NCBI GenBank assembly: GCA_900548895.1
Contig: URLZ01000003.1
Location: 1 to 64,000, forward strand
Direction: 5' to 3'
DNA length: 64,000 bases
DNA from: an uncultured Akkermansia sp.
GTDB lineage: Bacteria > Verrucomicrobiota > Verrucomicrobiia > Verrucomicrobiales > Akkermansiaceae
The notes under the pieces were generated by a model. It searched no databases. It worked only from the letters and a program-made list of their open reading frames with translations, and was not told the origin of the DNA. The translations under genes and the position numbers were made by a program. Below, piece after piece: positions 8,157-16,484 of the stretch (its first letter is position 1; every line of letters begins with the position of its first letter).

Positions 8157-8437
8157 GCCGGGGTGTTTTTGATGGCTCTTCCGAGGTCGGTTCAGAGGGG
8201 GCTCCGAGAGGTCTCTCGGTGGTGCTCCGGAGCCATGCTGGGGAAATGGGCGGAGTCTGCGCGCAACGCGGGCTCGGAGTCCGCCTGCAGGGCTCTGGGA
8301 GCCCTCGTTTTGTATTCGTGCCTGATGCCGCGGCAGCTCGGGGTCACGGGTCTCGGGCAACGGCGGCGGGTGTGCGGAAGGTGGTGCTTTCCGCCGGGCA
8401 GGGGCTCTTTACGTCGGGCAGAGGGCTCGGAGATGAA
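8157..8437. other. Intergenic stretch between convergent genes
   Basis: No gene is supported here. A short 7-bp inverted repeat (8204-8210 with 8213-8219) is present but has no T-run after it. Confidence 0.4.
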
Positions 8438-8475
8438 ACAAGCCCGGCTCCCGCAGGCGGCGGGGCCGGGCTTGT
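8438..8475 (-). terminator. Terminator-like hairpin after the Prc protease gene
   Basis: A perfect 11-bp inverted repeat (8438-8448 and 8465-8475) lies 30 bases after the stop at 8505. The minus strand then reads TTCATCTCCG, a weak U-run identical to the tail of the hairpin at 2072-2110. Confidence 0.5.
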
Positions 8476-8504
8476 GGAGGCCTGAAGGCCGGCTCGGGCT
8501 GAGC

Positions 8505-10733
8505 TCAGCTCAGGTCGATCATGTCGCTCAGGATGTTCATGCTCTCGCGCAGCACGGGGTCGAGGCCCGAGGGGTATTCCGGGCTTTCGCTCAGCTCGGC
8601 CTCGGGGTCGGCGGCCTCATCCATGAAGTTCTGCTTGTCTTCCCCGGTGGAGAGGGGCAGGGTGGCGGCGTTGACGTCGCCGAGGTTGAGGCGATAGATG
8701 GTGAGCGCCTTCTTGTCCTCCTCAGCCATGGCGGCATAGCGCGTCTTGCACTCGGCGTCGATGGCTTTCTTGCGCGCCATGAGCGTCTCGTTCTCCGCAA
8801 CGCGCTTCTCCTTGTTGAGGCTGACGACGTTGTCGCTGATGCGCTTGCGGATGCGGTCGATGCTCTCCTGAGCGTACTGCATGTCCTTGTCCGCGGCGAC
8901 GCGCGCGGCGCTGCGGCGGCTCAGCTCGGGGATGATGGTCGCGAGGTGCGGGTCTTTCACGTAGCCCGTGGCGCGCTTGATGTGATCGAAGGGCAGGGCG
9001 TAGTCAAGCTCGGCCTCGCACTGCTGGAGGGCGGCCGTGGCCTGCGGCAGGATGATGTCGCTCTTCACGCCGCGCAGCTGCGTCGAGTCGCCGTTGACGC
9101 GGTAAAATTGGTTGGTCGTCACCTTGATCATGCCCGCATCGTCCGTGGAGGAGAAATAGGGCAGGAATTCCGCCAGATCGCGCGGCACCTGCACGGTGCC
9201 CTTGCCGAAGGTGGAGTCGTCGCCCACGATGAGGGCGCGGCCGTAGTCCGTCATGGCGCCGGCGAAGATCTCCGAGGCCGAGGCGCTCAGCTTGTTGGTC
9301 AGCACGATGAGCTCGCCGGTGAAGATGGGCATGCTGCTGGCGGCCTCGCGGCGCACCTGGCCGCGCGAGTCCTTGATCTGCACGACGGGACCCGCGCCCG
9401 TGAAGAAGCCCACCATCTTGCGCACTTCATCCAGCGAGCCGCCGCCGTTGAAGCGCAGGTCGACGATGAGGCCCTGCACGCCCTCGCGCGTCATGCGCCC
9501 GAGCAGCTTCTTGACGTCCGCCGCGCAGTGCACGGAGTCGCCGTCCATGTCCACGTAGAAGGACGGCAGCGTGAGGATGCCCAGGCGATAGGCCTTCTCC
9601 CCGCCCTTGCCGTCGGGCACCTTCATGTCGATGATGCGCGCGCTGGCGAGGTCTTCGGACATGGGGATCTCATCGCGCGTGACGGTGACGACGCGCTCGC
9701 TGCCGCCCGTCTCAGAGATGACGCGCAGGCCGACGACGCTGCCCTGCTTGCCGCGGATCAGGTCGACGACTTTGTCGATGCTCATGTACATGATGTCCGT
9801 CCAGTTGCCGTTGTTCTCGCTGTCGACGGCCACGATGCGGTCGCCGAGCTTGAGCTGGCCGCATTTGGCGGCAGGGCCGCCCTTGACGATGCCCTCGATC
9901 TTGGTCGAGCCGTCGTCATCGGCCTTCAGCCGGGCGCCGATGCCCACGATGGAGGCCTTGATGGCGTCCTTGAAGAGCTGCTCGTCGCGGGCCCCCATGT
10001 AACTGCTGTGGGGGTCGTAGACGTTGGCTACGGCGTTGAGCACGGCCGAGACCATGTCCTCGAGATCCGCCTCCTGAATCTCCGCGCGCTGGCGCTTGAG
10101 TCGGGCGAGAATCTTGTCCGTGATCGACAACTCGGTGCTGAAGGGATCCGAGACGCCTTTCTCCACGGCGAGCTTCGAGATGTTGTCGCGGCGAATGCGC
10201 TCGGAGAGAATCATGTCCTGAAGCTGGTCCTTCCAGACCTGTCGCAGCTCATCCATGTTCGCGGCGCGCGGCAGCTTGCGGCGGCTGCGCGGGATGGTGC
10301 GGTCGCTGTCGAAGCGCAGGGTGTTCATGTCGATGGCGCGCACCATCTTCTCCATGGTGTCGATGTACTCCAGCGAGCGCTTCAGGTAGAGCCCGTAGAG
10401 ATCCGTCGCCAGCTCCGTCGTCTTGCCCGTGAGCAGGTAGTCGCCGAAGTTCGCCCCGTATTTCTCGGAGAGGCGGTCGGCGTCCTCGCGGGTGAAGATG
10501 AAGTGCTGCGGGTCGAGCGACTGCAGGAAGCAGTCGAGGAACTTCTGGTTGAGGGCGTTGTTGAAGCGCTGGCGCGAGTAGTGCGCGTTCTGGAGGACGA
10601 GAGAGAACTGTCTGCCGATTTGGCCGTAGTCAGGCTCTGCCTGAGCGGGTGTCACCAGAGTGGTGAAGGCGGCAGCGGCGGCGGCAGCCAGAGCTCCCAA
10701 GCGTTTGCTCCAGCGTGTGAGGGTGATATTCAT
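8505..10733 (-). CDS. prc: Carboxy-terminal processing protease (Prc/Tsp type, S41)
   Basis: A periplasmic PDZ-containing protease that trims or degrades envelope proteins from their C-termini. The 742-residue product has a signal peptide ending AQA (about residue 32), a helical N-terminal Tsp domain with NALNQKFLDCFLQSLDPQHF, a PDZ domain (about 245-340) and an S41 peptidase core. The catalytic serine lies in the SASASE segment (483-488) and the lysine is K511 in FGKGTVQ, matching the Ser/Lys dyad of Tsp. A C-terminal Tsp-like region follows. It is slightly longer than E. coli Prc (682 residues). No partner adaptor gene is adjacent. Confidence 0.93.
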   Translation of the reverse strand: MNITLTRWSKRLGALAAAAAAAFTTLVTPAQAEPDYGQIGRQFSLVLQNAHYSRQRFNNALNQKFLDCFLQSLDPQHFIFTREDADRLSEKYGANFGDYLLTGKTTELATDLYGLYLKRSLEYIDTMEKMVRAIDMNTLRFDSDRTIPRSRRKLPRAANMDELRQVWKDQLQDMILSERIRRDNISKLAVEKGVSDPFSTELSITDKILARLKRQRAEIQEADLEDMVSAVLNAVANVYDPHSSYMGARDEQLFKDAIKASIVGIGARLKADDDGSTKIEGIVKGGPAAKCGQLKLGDRIVAVDSENNGNWTDIMYMSIDKVVDLIRGKQGSVVGLRVISETGGSERVVTVTRDEIPMSEDLASARIIDMKVPDGKGGEKAYRLGILTLPSFYVDMDGDSVHCAADVKKLLGRMTREGVQGLIVDLRFNGGGSLDEVRKMVGFFTGAGPVVQIKDSRGQVRREAASSMPIFTGELIVLTNKLSASASEIFAGAMTDYGRALIVGDDSTFGKGTVQVPRDLAEFLPYFSSTDDAGMIKVTTNQFYRVNGDSTQLRGVKSDIILPQATAALQQCEAELDYALPFDHIKRATGYVKDPHLATIIPELSRRSAARVAADKDMQYAQESIDRIRKRISDNVVSLNKEKRVAENETLMARKKAIDAECKTRYAAMAEEDKKALTIYRLNLGDVNAATLPLSTGEDKQNFMDEAADPEAELSESPEYPSGLDPVLRESMNILSDMIDLS

Positions 10734-11070
10734 GGTGTAAGAGTGCTGATGAGAAGGCCCGTGCGCCGGGCCTTGTAGAGTAAGTACGCAGGAAGGTCCC
10801 TGTTTCTTTCAGAAAAAAGCGTGTGATGATGAATTTTTTTCGCGTGTGCCTTCGGCAGGCTCGAGCGTTGCCCTTCCTCACGTCGCATCCGGCAGTCGGA
10901 GGCGGGATGCGCCCGGCGCTCGTAGACGGGGATGCATCCGGCGCTCGAAGGCGGGGCCTCCGCCGAGCCGCCCGGGACCGCATGGCTTCGGCTTGTAGGC
11001 TCCGGAGTGCCGGCGGTTCCGAGAATTTCTGCGGATGGGGTGAGGGGCTGCGGCTGAGGAGGAGGGGTGT
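10734..11070. other. Intergenic stretch with 25-bp tandem repeats
   Basis: Two 25-bp near-identical units (10905-10929, 10930-10954; starting GGATGC, four mismatches) follow a more diverged third copy (about 10881-10904). A 7-bp hairpin (10754-10760 with 10768-10774) lies in the likely Prc leader. No gene is supported. Confidence 0.6.
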
Positions 11071-11472
11071 TTACGCCTTGCGCTTGCGCTTCGTGTTGCG
11101 CACGACCTTGTAGCCCATCGCGCCGGCGAGTTCGCCGAGTTTATCCTGCGTGGCGGCGAGCTTCGCCTTGCAGTCCTTGAGTGAGGTTTCGAGGTGTGCG
11201 GCTTTGATGCGCGCTTTGCGAGCCTCATTGCGGAGCGTGCGCATCTCAGGGGTCTTGCCGGTCTCTTCGGCGGCCTTCGGGCGGCGGCCGCGGGTGCGCG
11301 ACTTGAAGCGCTCGAGGATGGCGTCTTCTGCCTGCTTCTTCCAGAGGGAAATGAGCGTCGGGGCGATGTTTTTCTCTTTCGCGAGATTCTGGATGCTCGA
11401 TTTTCGCGTCATGACGTCCAGAATAATCTGCAACTTCTCTTCGGGAGTGTAGTTTGTGCGTGTCTTTCTCAT
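11071..11472 (-). CDS. Orphan transposase OrfA-like helix-turn-helix protein
   Basis: The 133-residue basic product starts MRKTRTNYTPEEKLQIILDV and has a winged or simple helix-turn-helix (YTPEEKLQIILDVMTRK, then IAPTLISLWKKQ) as in IS3/IS66-type OrfA proteins (HTH_Tnp_1). A predicted coiled coil (about 80-120) and a Lys/Arg-rich end follow. No OrfB integrase or terminal inverted repeat is visible, so it is a relic or a domesticated DNA-binding protein. The ATG at 11472 is preferred over a TTG two codons upstream. It has its own strong promoter, which argues for retained function. Confidence 0.75.
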   Translation of the reverse strand: MRKTRTNYTPEEKLQIILDVMTRKSSIQNLAKEKNIAPTLISLWKKQAEDAILERFKSRTRGRRPKAAEETGKTPEMRTLRNEARKARIKAAHLETSLKDCKAKLAATQDKLGELAGAMGYKVVRNTKRKRKA

Positions 11473-11496
11473 ATGCAATCAGAGGCGTTGGTGTAT

Positions 11497-11525
11497 TCTA
11501 TACACTTATTGAGACGCCATGGCAA
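11497..11525 (-). promoter_or_regulatory. Promoter for the OrfA-like gene
   Basis: TTGCCA (11525-11520), a 17-base spacer and TATAGA (11502-11497) on the minus strand, about 25 bases before the ATG. Confidence 0.65.
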
Positions 11526-11848
11526 GCTCTAAAGTTCAAAAGGATTATTTTTGCGGTGAAGGTGCATGTGTGTCTCCCCTTTCTCAACTCTGCCTGCTCA
11601 AAGGGGAGAAGCGGGGCGACTCTTCTGCTTCGTATTTTGTGTGATTTACTTGGCTGTTACGCCGATGAGGCAAGCTGTTCCACCGCTGATGTGACAGTCT
11701 TTTGCCGCCTCATTTCTTCCGAAAGAGAGAGGAGAGATCCCGGAGTTTTCGTTGCCACGATTTACCATCACGCAGATGCAGTGAATTCAGAGGCCTGATT
11801 CGACTCTGTCATTTCGTCGCGACAGATGGCGCCGTCGCAATCACGAAT
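11526..11848. other. AT-richer intergenic stretch
   Basis: This region is visibly less GC-rich than its surroundings. I found no convincing protein, tRNA or terminator in it. It lies between the orphan transposase-like gene and the tRNA-Leu terminator, a typical place for remnants of integration. Confidence 0.45.
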
Positions 11849-11886
11849 AAAAAAGCGGAGCGAGCATGTCAGATGCTCGCTCCGCT
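11849..11886 (-). terminator. Terminator of tRNA-Leu
   Basis: A perfect 14-bp stem (11854-11867 with 11873-11886) with a 5-base loop is followed on the minus strand by a T-run (11854-11849). It sits immediately after the tRNA. Confidence 0.9.
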
Positions 11887-11890
11887 CAGA

Positions 11891-11972
11891 TACGCACGAA
11901 AGGACTCGAACCTTCACGATGTTACTCACTAGAACCTGAAACTAGCGCGTCTACCAATTCCGCCACGTGCGC
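11891..11972 (-). tRNA. tRNA-Leu (anticodon CAG)
   Basis: The minus strand folds as a class II tRNA of 82 nt. The acceptor arms GCGCACG and CGTGCGT pair, the D-arm has GGCGGAATTGGTAGAC, and the anticodon loop TTCAGGT gives CAG. A variable arm and GGTTCGAGTCC T-arm follow. The CCA end is not encoded. The sequence resembles E. coli tRNA-Leu(CAG) closely. It has its own promoter and terminator. One T-T mismatch is seen at the base of the anticodon loop. Confidence 0.93.
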
Positions 11973-11992
11973 TTTGGACTGGGTGCGGCGCA

Positions 11993-12021
11993 ATTAAACC
12001 ACGGATTGCGGAGCAATGCAA
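11993..12021 (-). promoter_or_regulatory. Promoter for tRNA-Leu
   Basis: TTGCAT (12021-12016), a 17-base spacer and TTTAAT (11998-11993) on the minus strand, 20 bases before the mature 5' end. Confidence 0.65.
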
Positions 12022-12077
12022 GCAAAATTTGCAAAAAAAGACAATTTTCTCGCGGAAGGGGCAGACGCGATTGCTCC

Positions 12078-12106
12078 TTGCCAAGGCCGAAGCCCTGGGA
12101 TATACT
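12078..12106 (+). promoter_or_regulatory. Promoter for the kinase gene
   Basis: TTGCCA (12078-12083), a 17-base spacer and TATACT (12101-12106). The ATG at 12118 follows after 11 bases, predicting a leader of only a few nucleotides. Confidence 0.7.
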
Positions 12107-12117
12107 GGGTGAGTCTC

Positions 12118-14802
12118 ATGAGCGATGCGTCATCCAGAGCCGTCAATCCCGACTCCCGCGCCGTCAAGCCGGCGCAGGCGCGCGTGCGCCGCCGCGCAGG
12201 GGTGCGCCCCGAGGTGCCGGATCATGAGATCCTGCGCTTCATCGGGCAGGGCGCTTATGGCGAGGTGTGGCTCGCGCGCTCCGTGACGGGGGCCTACCGC
12301 GCCGTGAAGGTCGTCTGGCGCGAGGATTTCGAGGATGAGCGCACCTTCGTCCGCGAGTTTGAAGGCGTGCTGAACTACGAGCCGATCGCCCGCAGCAACC
12401 CCGGGCTGGTGCACATCCTGCACGTCGGGCGCCACGAGGGGGCTCAGCCCTATTACTTTTACGTGATGGAGCTGGCGGACGACGCCTACACGGGCATTCA
12501 GATCGAGCCGTCCGAGTACGTGCCGCGCACGCTGCTGCGCGACATGCAGCTCTACGGGCACCGGCCGATGCCGCTCGATTTCGTCATCGAGGTGGGCTGC
12601 CAGCTCGCCCGCGCGCTCGAGGGCCTGCACAGCGAGGAGCTCACCCACCGCGACGTGAAGCCCTCCAACGTCGTCTTCGTCAACGGGCGCGCCAAGCTGG
12701 CCGATGCCGGGCTCGTCGCGCCCAGCAGCCAGCGCAGCTTCGTCGGCACCGAGGGCTACATCCCCCCCGATGGCCCGGGCACGCCGCGCGCGGATGTGTA
12801 TGCACTGGCCAAGGTGCTCTATGAGCTGGGAACGGGCAAGGATCGCCTCGACTTCCCCGAGCTGCCCACCGAGCTGCCCGACGGGGCCACGCACCGACGC
12901 TGGCAGGCTTTCAACAACATCATCTGCGCGGCGGCGGACGCCCACGTGGGCAAGGGCTCGCTCATCTCAGCCCAGCAGCTGGCCGAGAAGCTGGAGTCGC
13001 TGCGGCACGACTACGGAGCCCGGCGGCGCCGCCGCAAGGGCAGCCGCGTGCGCCCGATGCCGGCGTGGCAGCGCGCCCTGCTCTGGGGCGCGGCGCTGCT
13101 CGTCCTTTCCGTGCCGGTGCTGCTCGTCGCGCTGGCGCCCGAGGATGCCGGCCGACGCCTGAGCCTGGCGCTGCGCGCGCTGCGGGGGGAAAGCCAGCCG
13201 ACTCCCCAGTCCCCGTCGGTCGCAGCCTCGGGCGAGGCCTCCGCGGCTGCCGAAAGCTCGCCGCTCAGCAGTGTCGGCCAGCTCTTCATCAGCAGCACGC
13301 CCTCCGGTGCCTCCGTCTACACCCCCGACGGCAATTATCTGGATGAAACGCCCTACGGCCCCGTGCGCATGGAGCCCGGGCAGAGCGTTCGCTTCGACCT
13401 GCGCAAAGAGGGCTATGCCGACACGCGCGTCGCCGGCACCGTGCCCGCAGGCGGCGTGCTGACGCTCAGTGCCGAGCTCAAGCCCTACCGCCCGCCCGTT
13501 CCCGGCAAGCCCTGGCAGGACGCTCAGGGCACCGTCTACATGCCCGACGGCGCGGGCTCGCACCGCGCTTCCACGGCGGTGACGGCGGCCCTCTTTGCTG
13601 CCTTTCAGCGCAGCGAGGGCGCCGCGGCGAACATTCCCTGCGAAGCGGTGCCGGGCACGGACCTCATCCGCACCTCGCAGACGGGCATCAGCGCCTACAC
13701 GCTCTGGCTGACGCACCTTTGTGAGCAGGAGGGGACGATCGGCCGCGACCACCTGCTCATCCCGCGCCCCGAGCCCCGCACCATGGGTGACGACGGTCTC
13801 TGCGCCTACCGCCTCTCCACGGCGCTCATTCAGAAGACGCCCATCACCATCTACACCAACCCGGCGGGCGCCACCGTGATGCTCAACGGGCGCATGCTGG
13901 GCGTGACGCCGATGATCGACATGCAGGTGCCGCTCGCTCCCTACTTCCTCGAGGTGCGGATGCCGGGCTACTCCACCGTGCGACGCAGTGGCCTCTCGCC
14001 GCGAGCCCTCTTCCTCAATCTCGTGCTCCGGCAGAACAACTCGGTGATTTTCGGCGGCGAGTGGATCAACAGCCTCGGCATGAAGTTTCAGCCCGCCGGC
14101 GCCAATCTCATGGCCGGCGCCACGGAGGTGCGCGTCTCGGATTACGCCACGTTCTGCTCGGACACCGGGCGCACGCCCCCGCCCGAGCCGGACTTTGAGC
14201 AGAACGAGCACCACCCCGTCGTCAACGTCTCGCGCGAAGACGCCGAGGCCTTTGCCCGGTGGCTCACGCACAAGGAGCGCAGCGCCGGTTATATCGAGGA
14301 GGCGGACAGCTACCGCCTGCCTGACGATGAAGAGTGGAGCGCTCTCGCCGGGCTGCTTCAGGAGGAGGGCCGCACGCCCTACGAGCGCCACCTGAGCGGC
14401 AGTAGCCGTGCGGCGCAGGCCTATCCCTGGGGCCTGCGCTGGCCGCCGCACCGCTCAACCGGCAACTTCGCGGATACGAGCGCTCTGCTCTACCTCAACA
14501 ACAACAACGTCATCCCGGGCTACCGCGACGGTTTCCCGCACACCTCCCCCGTCGGCTCCTTTGCCCCCAACGCCCTCGGCCTGCACGACCTCGACGGCAA
14601 TGTGGCCGAGTGGGTGGGCGGCGAATACGGCGGGCCGGAGGACTTCGGCTTCCGCCACTACGGCGTCACGCGAGGCGGAGACTACACCTCCTTCCGCCCC
14701 GGGCAGCTCAGCACCTCGTCCCGCAGCCCCCATCCGCCAACCGAGAAGCGAGAGACCATTGGCTTCCGCCTCATGCTCGAGCGCTCCGTGCAGGCTCCCT
14801 GA
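12118..14802 (+). CDS. Ser/Thr protein kinase fused to PEGA and FGE-like domains
   Basis: An 894-residue membrane sensor-type kinase. The cytoplasmic kinase domain (about 37-300) has GQGAYGEV, the ATP-binding lysine K64, and HRDVKPSN (178-185) with catalytic D179. The metal-binding motif is DAG (196-198) instead of DFG. A basic stretch and a membrane helix (about 319-339) follow. Outside the membrane are a PEGA domain, a degenerate middle region, a second PEGA domain, and a C-terminal SUMF1/FGE-like domain ending near GNVAEW, RGGDY and GFRLML. The cysteines of active formylglycine-generating enzymes are absent there, so that domain probably binds rather than catalyses. The start is set by the promoter 11 bases upstream. 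Substrates are unknown. Confidence 0.9.
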   Translation: MSDASSRAVNPDSRAVKPAQARVRRRAGVRPEVPDHEILRFIGQGAYGEVWLARSVTGAYRAVKVVWREDFEDERTFVREFEGVLNYEPIARSNPGLVHILHVGRHEGAQPYYFYVMELADDAYTGIQIEPSEYVPRTLLRDMQLYGHRPMPLDFVIEVGCQLARALEGLHSEELTHRDVKPSNVVFVNGRAKLADAGLVAPSSQRSFVGTEGYIPPDGPGTPRADVYALAKVLYELGTGKDRLDFPELPTELPDGATHRRWQAFNNIICAAADAHVGKGSLISAQQLAEKLESLRHDYGARRRRRKGSRVRPMPAWQRALLWGAALLVLSVPVLLVALAPEDAGRRLSLALRALRGESQPTPQSPSVAASGEASAAAESSPLSSVGQLFISSTPSGASVYTPDGNYLDETPYGPVRMEPGQSVRFDLRKEGYADTRVAGTVPAGGVLTLSAELKPYRPPVPGKPWQDAQGTVYMPDGAGSHRASTAVTAALFAAFQRSEGAAANIPCEAVPGTDLIRTSQTGISAYTLWLTHLCEQEGTIGRDHLLIPRPEPRTMGDDGLCAYRLSTALIQKTPITIYTNPAGATVMLNGRMLGVTPMIDMQVPLAPYFLEVRMPGYSTVRRSGLSPRALFLNLVLRQNNSVIFGGEWINSLGMKFQPAGANLMAGATEVRVSDYATFCSDTGRTPPPEPDFEQNEHHPVVNVSREDAEAFARWLTHKERSAGYIEEADSYRLPDDEEWSALAGLLQEEGRTPYERHLSGSSRAAQAYPWGLRWPPHRSTGNFADTSALLYLNNNNVIPGYRDGFPHTSPVGSFAPNALGLHDLDGNVAEWVGGEYGGPEDFGFRHYGVTRGGDYTSFRPGQLSTSSRSPHPPTEKRETIGFRLMLERSVQAP

Positions 14803-14964
14803 GTAGGGAACAGCGCCCTGAGTCGGGGTCTGACTTTCCCCGAGCCCCTGCCCGCGGAACGCAATCCGCGCGCGCTCGCCGAGACCCAAGCGCAGCTTGG
14901 CGCGGCTCCTTCGCGCGCGCCTGGGTCCGCCCGTGACTGCGCCCTCGCGCCGGCGCGGCTCGGT

Positions 14965-15510
14965 TCAGCGGATCACGCTGCCGGGATCCGTCCGGCAGTC
15001 CGGCGGCAGCACGCGCCCCGGCAGAATCACGCAGCCGCAGCCGATGCGCGCCCCGCGGCCGATGAAACAGCCCAGCTTGCAGCGGCCCGTCGCCTGCAGA
15101 CGCCCGTCCCAGGGCATGCGGATTTCGCCGGCATCGTGCCGAAAATTGCTCAGAATGCAGCCGCCGCCGATGTTGACGTCATCATCGATCACCGAATCGC
15201 CGACGTAGCTGAGGTGGGCGACGGCAACACCCCGGCCCAGCAAACTGCTCTTGACCTCCACCGCGTGGCCGATGCGGCAGCCATCCCCCACCGAGGTGAA
15301 GCCGCGCAGCGTCGCGTGCGGCCCGATCACGCAGTTGCGGCCGATGCGCACATGGCCCTCAATCACGCAGCCGGCCTTCACCACCGAGCCCTCGCCGAGC
15401 TCCAGCACCCCGTCCACCACGGCCAGCGGGTGCACCGTGCCGCGGATGGACGGCGTGAGCGCGCCGAGCTCGCGCTGGGCCTCCTCCAGTTGCAGCCAGG
15501 GAGCCTTCAT
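14965..15510 (-). CDS. Left-handed beta-helix (hexapeptide repeat) acyltransferase-like protein
   Basis: The 181-residue protein consists mostly of hexapeptide repeats (for example VDGVLELGEGSVVKAGCVIE and VRIGRNCVIGPHATLRG), which fold as a left-handed beta-helix. The order and the motif VGDGCRIGHAVEVKSS resemble the C-terminal acetyltransferase half of GlmU or sugar-nucleotide transferases, without a nucleotidyltransferase half. Its ATG overlaps the stop of the upstream hydrolase gene (ATGA at 15510-15507), a sign of translational coupling. It probably modifies a sugar nucleotide or a surface glycan. The donor and acceptor cannot be told. Confidence 0.82.
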   Translation of the reverse strand: MKAPWLQLEEAQRELGALTPSIRGTVHPLAVVDGVLELGEGSVVKAGCVIEGHVRIGRNCVIGPHATLRGFTSVGDGCRIGHAVEVKSSLLGRGVAVAHLSYVGDSVIDDDVNIGGGCILSNFRHDAGEIRMPWDGRLQATGRCKLGCFIGRGARIGCGCVILPGRVLPPDCRTDPGSVIR

Positions 15511-16370
15511 CGCCGAGGTGACGGGGTCGCTGCGGCATTCGCCGAGCCGTTCATCGCGCCGTTTGCCGCGGCATTTTTGCCGATCTGCAGGCGCTCGCAG
15601 GCGCGCAGCAGGCGCTCGTAGGGCGTCTCGGGGCAATCGTCCATGCGCTCAAAGAAGAGCGGCTCGGGGCGCGTGTGGCGGTAGAGGTCCCCCTTGTCAT
15701 CCCGCGCCGTGCCGAGGAAGCGGATGTTCTCGTCGGCCTGCGGGCAATTCTTCCAGACCCCGCCGAGCTTCACCACGTAGTCGATCGGCACGCGCACGTC
15801 ATCGCAGTAGATGTTGATCCAGTAGTCAATGCCGCGCGCCCTCTGCCGCGGCAGCGAGCGCGTCTTGCGGCTGACGGGGTCAATCGTCACCACGATGATG
15901 CGCCCGTGGGGATTCGTCACCTGTCGCAGCACGTCCATCACGGCCGAGCCGCCGTAGCTGTGGCCGATGAAAATCAGATCGGCCTTCGGATTGACGGCGA
16001 GGAAGGTCTGCACGTCGCGGACCATGTTGTTGACATTGTTGAGGAAGAGCATCCCGTCGCCGCCGTCCCAGTCGTAGAAGGCGCGGTACTGCTTGCCCGG
16101 CACGGGCAGCACGGGCATCCGCTCATAGACCGCCCGCATGCGCGTCAGGTAGCGCCCCGCGAAACCGCCCACGAAAATCACCGCCACGTCGGCCTTCTCC
16201 GCGCGCAGCGGCACCTGCGTGCGGCGGCCGAAGAAACCCTCCGGCGGCTTCGGGTACACATTCGGATCCGGGTCATGCGAGTATACGCAGCCCGAGGAGA
16301 GCAGCAGAGCCGCGGCCATCGAGCCCTGCAACAGCAAGGCCCCCGGCGTCAGAAATGATTTTTTCATCAT
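15507..16370 (-). CDS. Alpha/beta-hydrolase-like lipoprotein
   Basis: The 287-residue product has an N-terminal lipoprotein signal ending LLSSGC, so it should be anchored to a membrane in the periplasm. The serine-hydrolase nucleophile elbow is visible as GHSYGGS, following the strand ADLIFI. A preceding VIFVGGFAG may form the oxyanion region. The C-terminal 20 residues are Asn/Ala-rich. The substrate is unknown; a lipid or ester substrate in the envelope is plausible. It is translationally coupled to the hexapeptide transferase downstream and follows another lipoprotein gene by 114 bases. Confidence 0.8.
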   Translation of the reverse strand: MMKKSFLTPGALLLQGSMAAALLLSSGCVYSHDPDPNVYPKPPEGFFGRRTQVPLRAEKADVAVIFVGGFAGRYLTRMRAVYERMPVLPVPGKQYRAFYDWDGGDGMLFLNNVNNMVRDVQTFLAVNPKADLIFIGHSYGGSAVMDVLRQVTNPHGRIIVVTIDPVSRKTRSLPRQRARGIDYWINIYCDDVRVPIDYVVKLGGVWKNCPQADENIRFLGTARDDKGDLYRHTRPEPLFFERMDDCPETPYERLLRACERLQIGKNAAANGAMNGSANAAATPSPRR

Positions 16371-16484
16371 CAGAACAAGGAAAAAAACAGGGAATCGCAC
16401 GGAACTATGAGACAAACAGGGAGAGTGCGCGTTCCGCCGCCGGCTCCGCGCGAGGCGGAGGAGCGCGGTGCCCTCCTCCGTCCC

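Noticed and set aside
8163..10778. An 871-codon plus-strand frame opposite the Prc protease gene
   Set aside because: It is the antisense of a well-identified protease with conserved motifs. Its composition is antisense-like and it has no ribosome binding site.
12967..14451. A 494-codon minus-strand frame opposite the kinase fusion
   Set aside because: It shows antisense composition only. The plus strand has clear kinase, PEGA and FGE-like motifs.
12118..14802. The FGE-like domain considered as the maturase for the sulfatase at 39242-40912
   Set aside because: The catalytic cysteines are replaced by Thr/Ser and the domain is fused to a kinase, so it is unlikely to make formylglycine.
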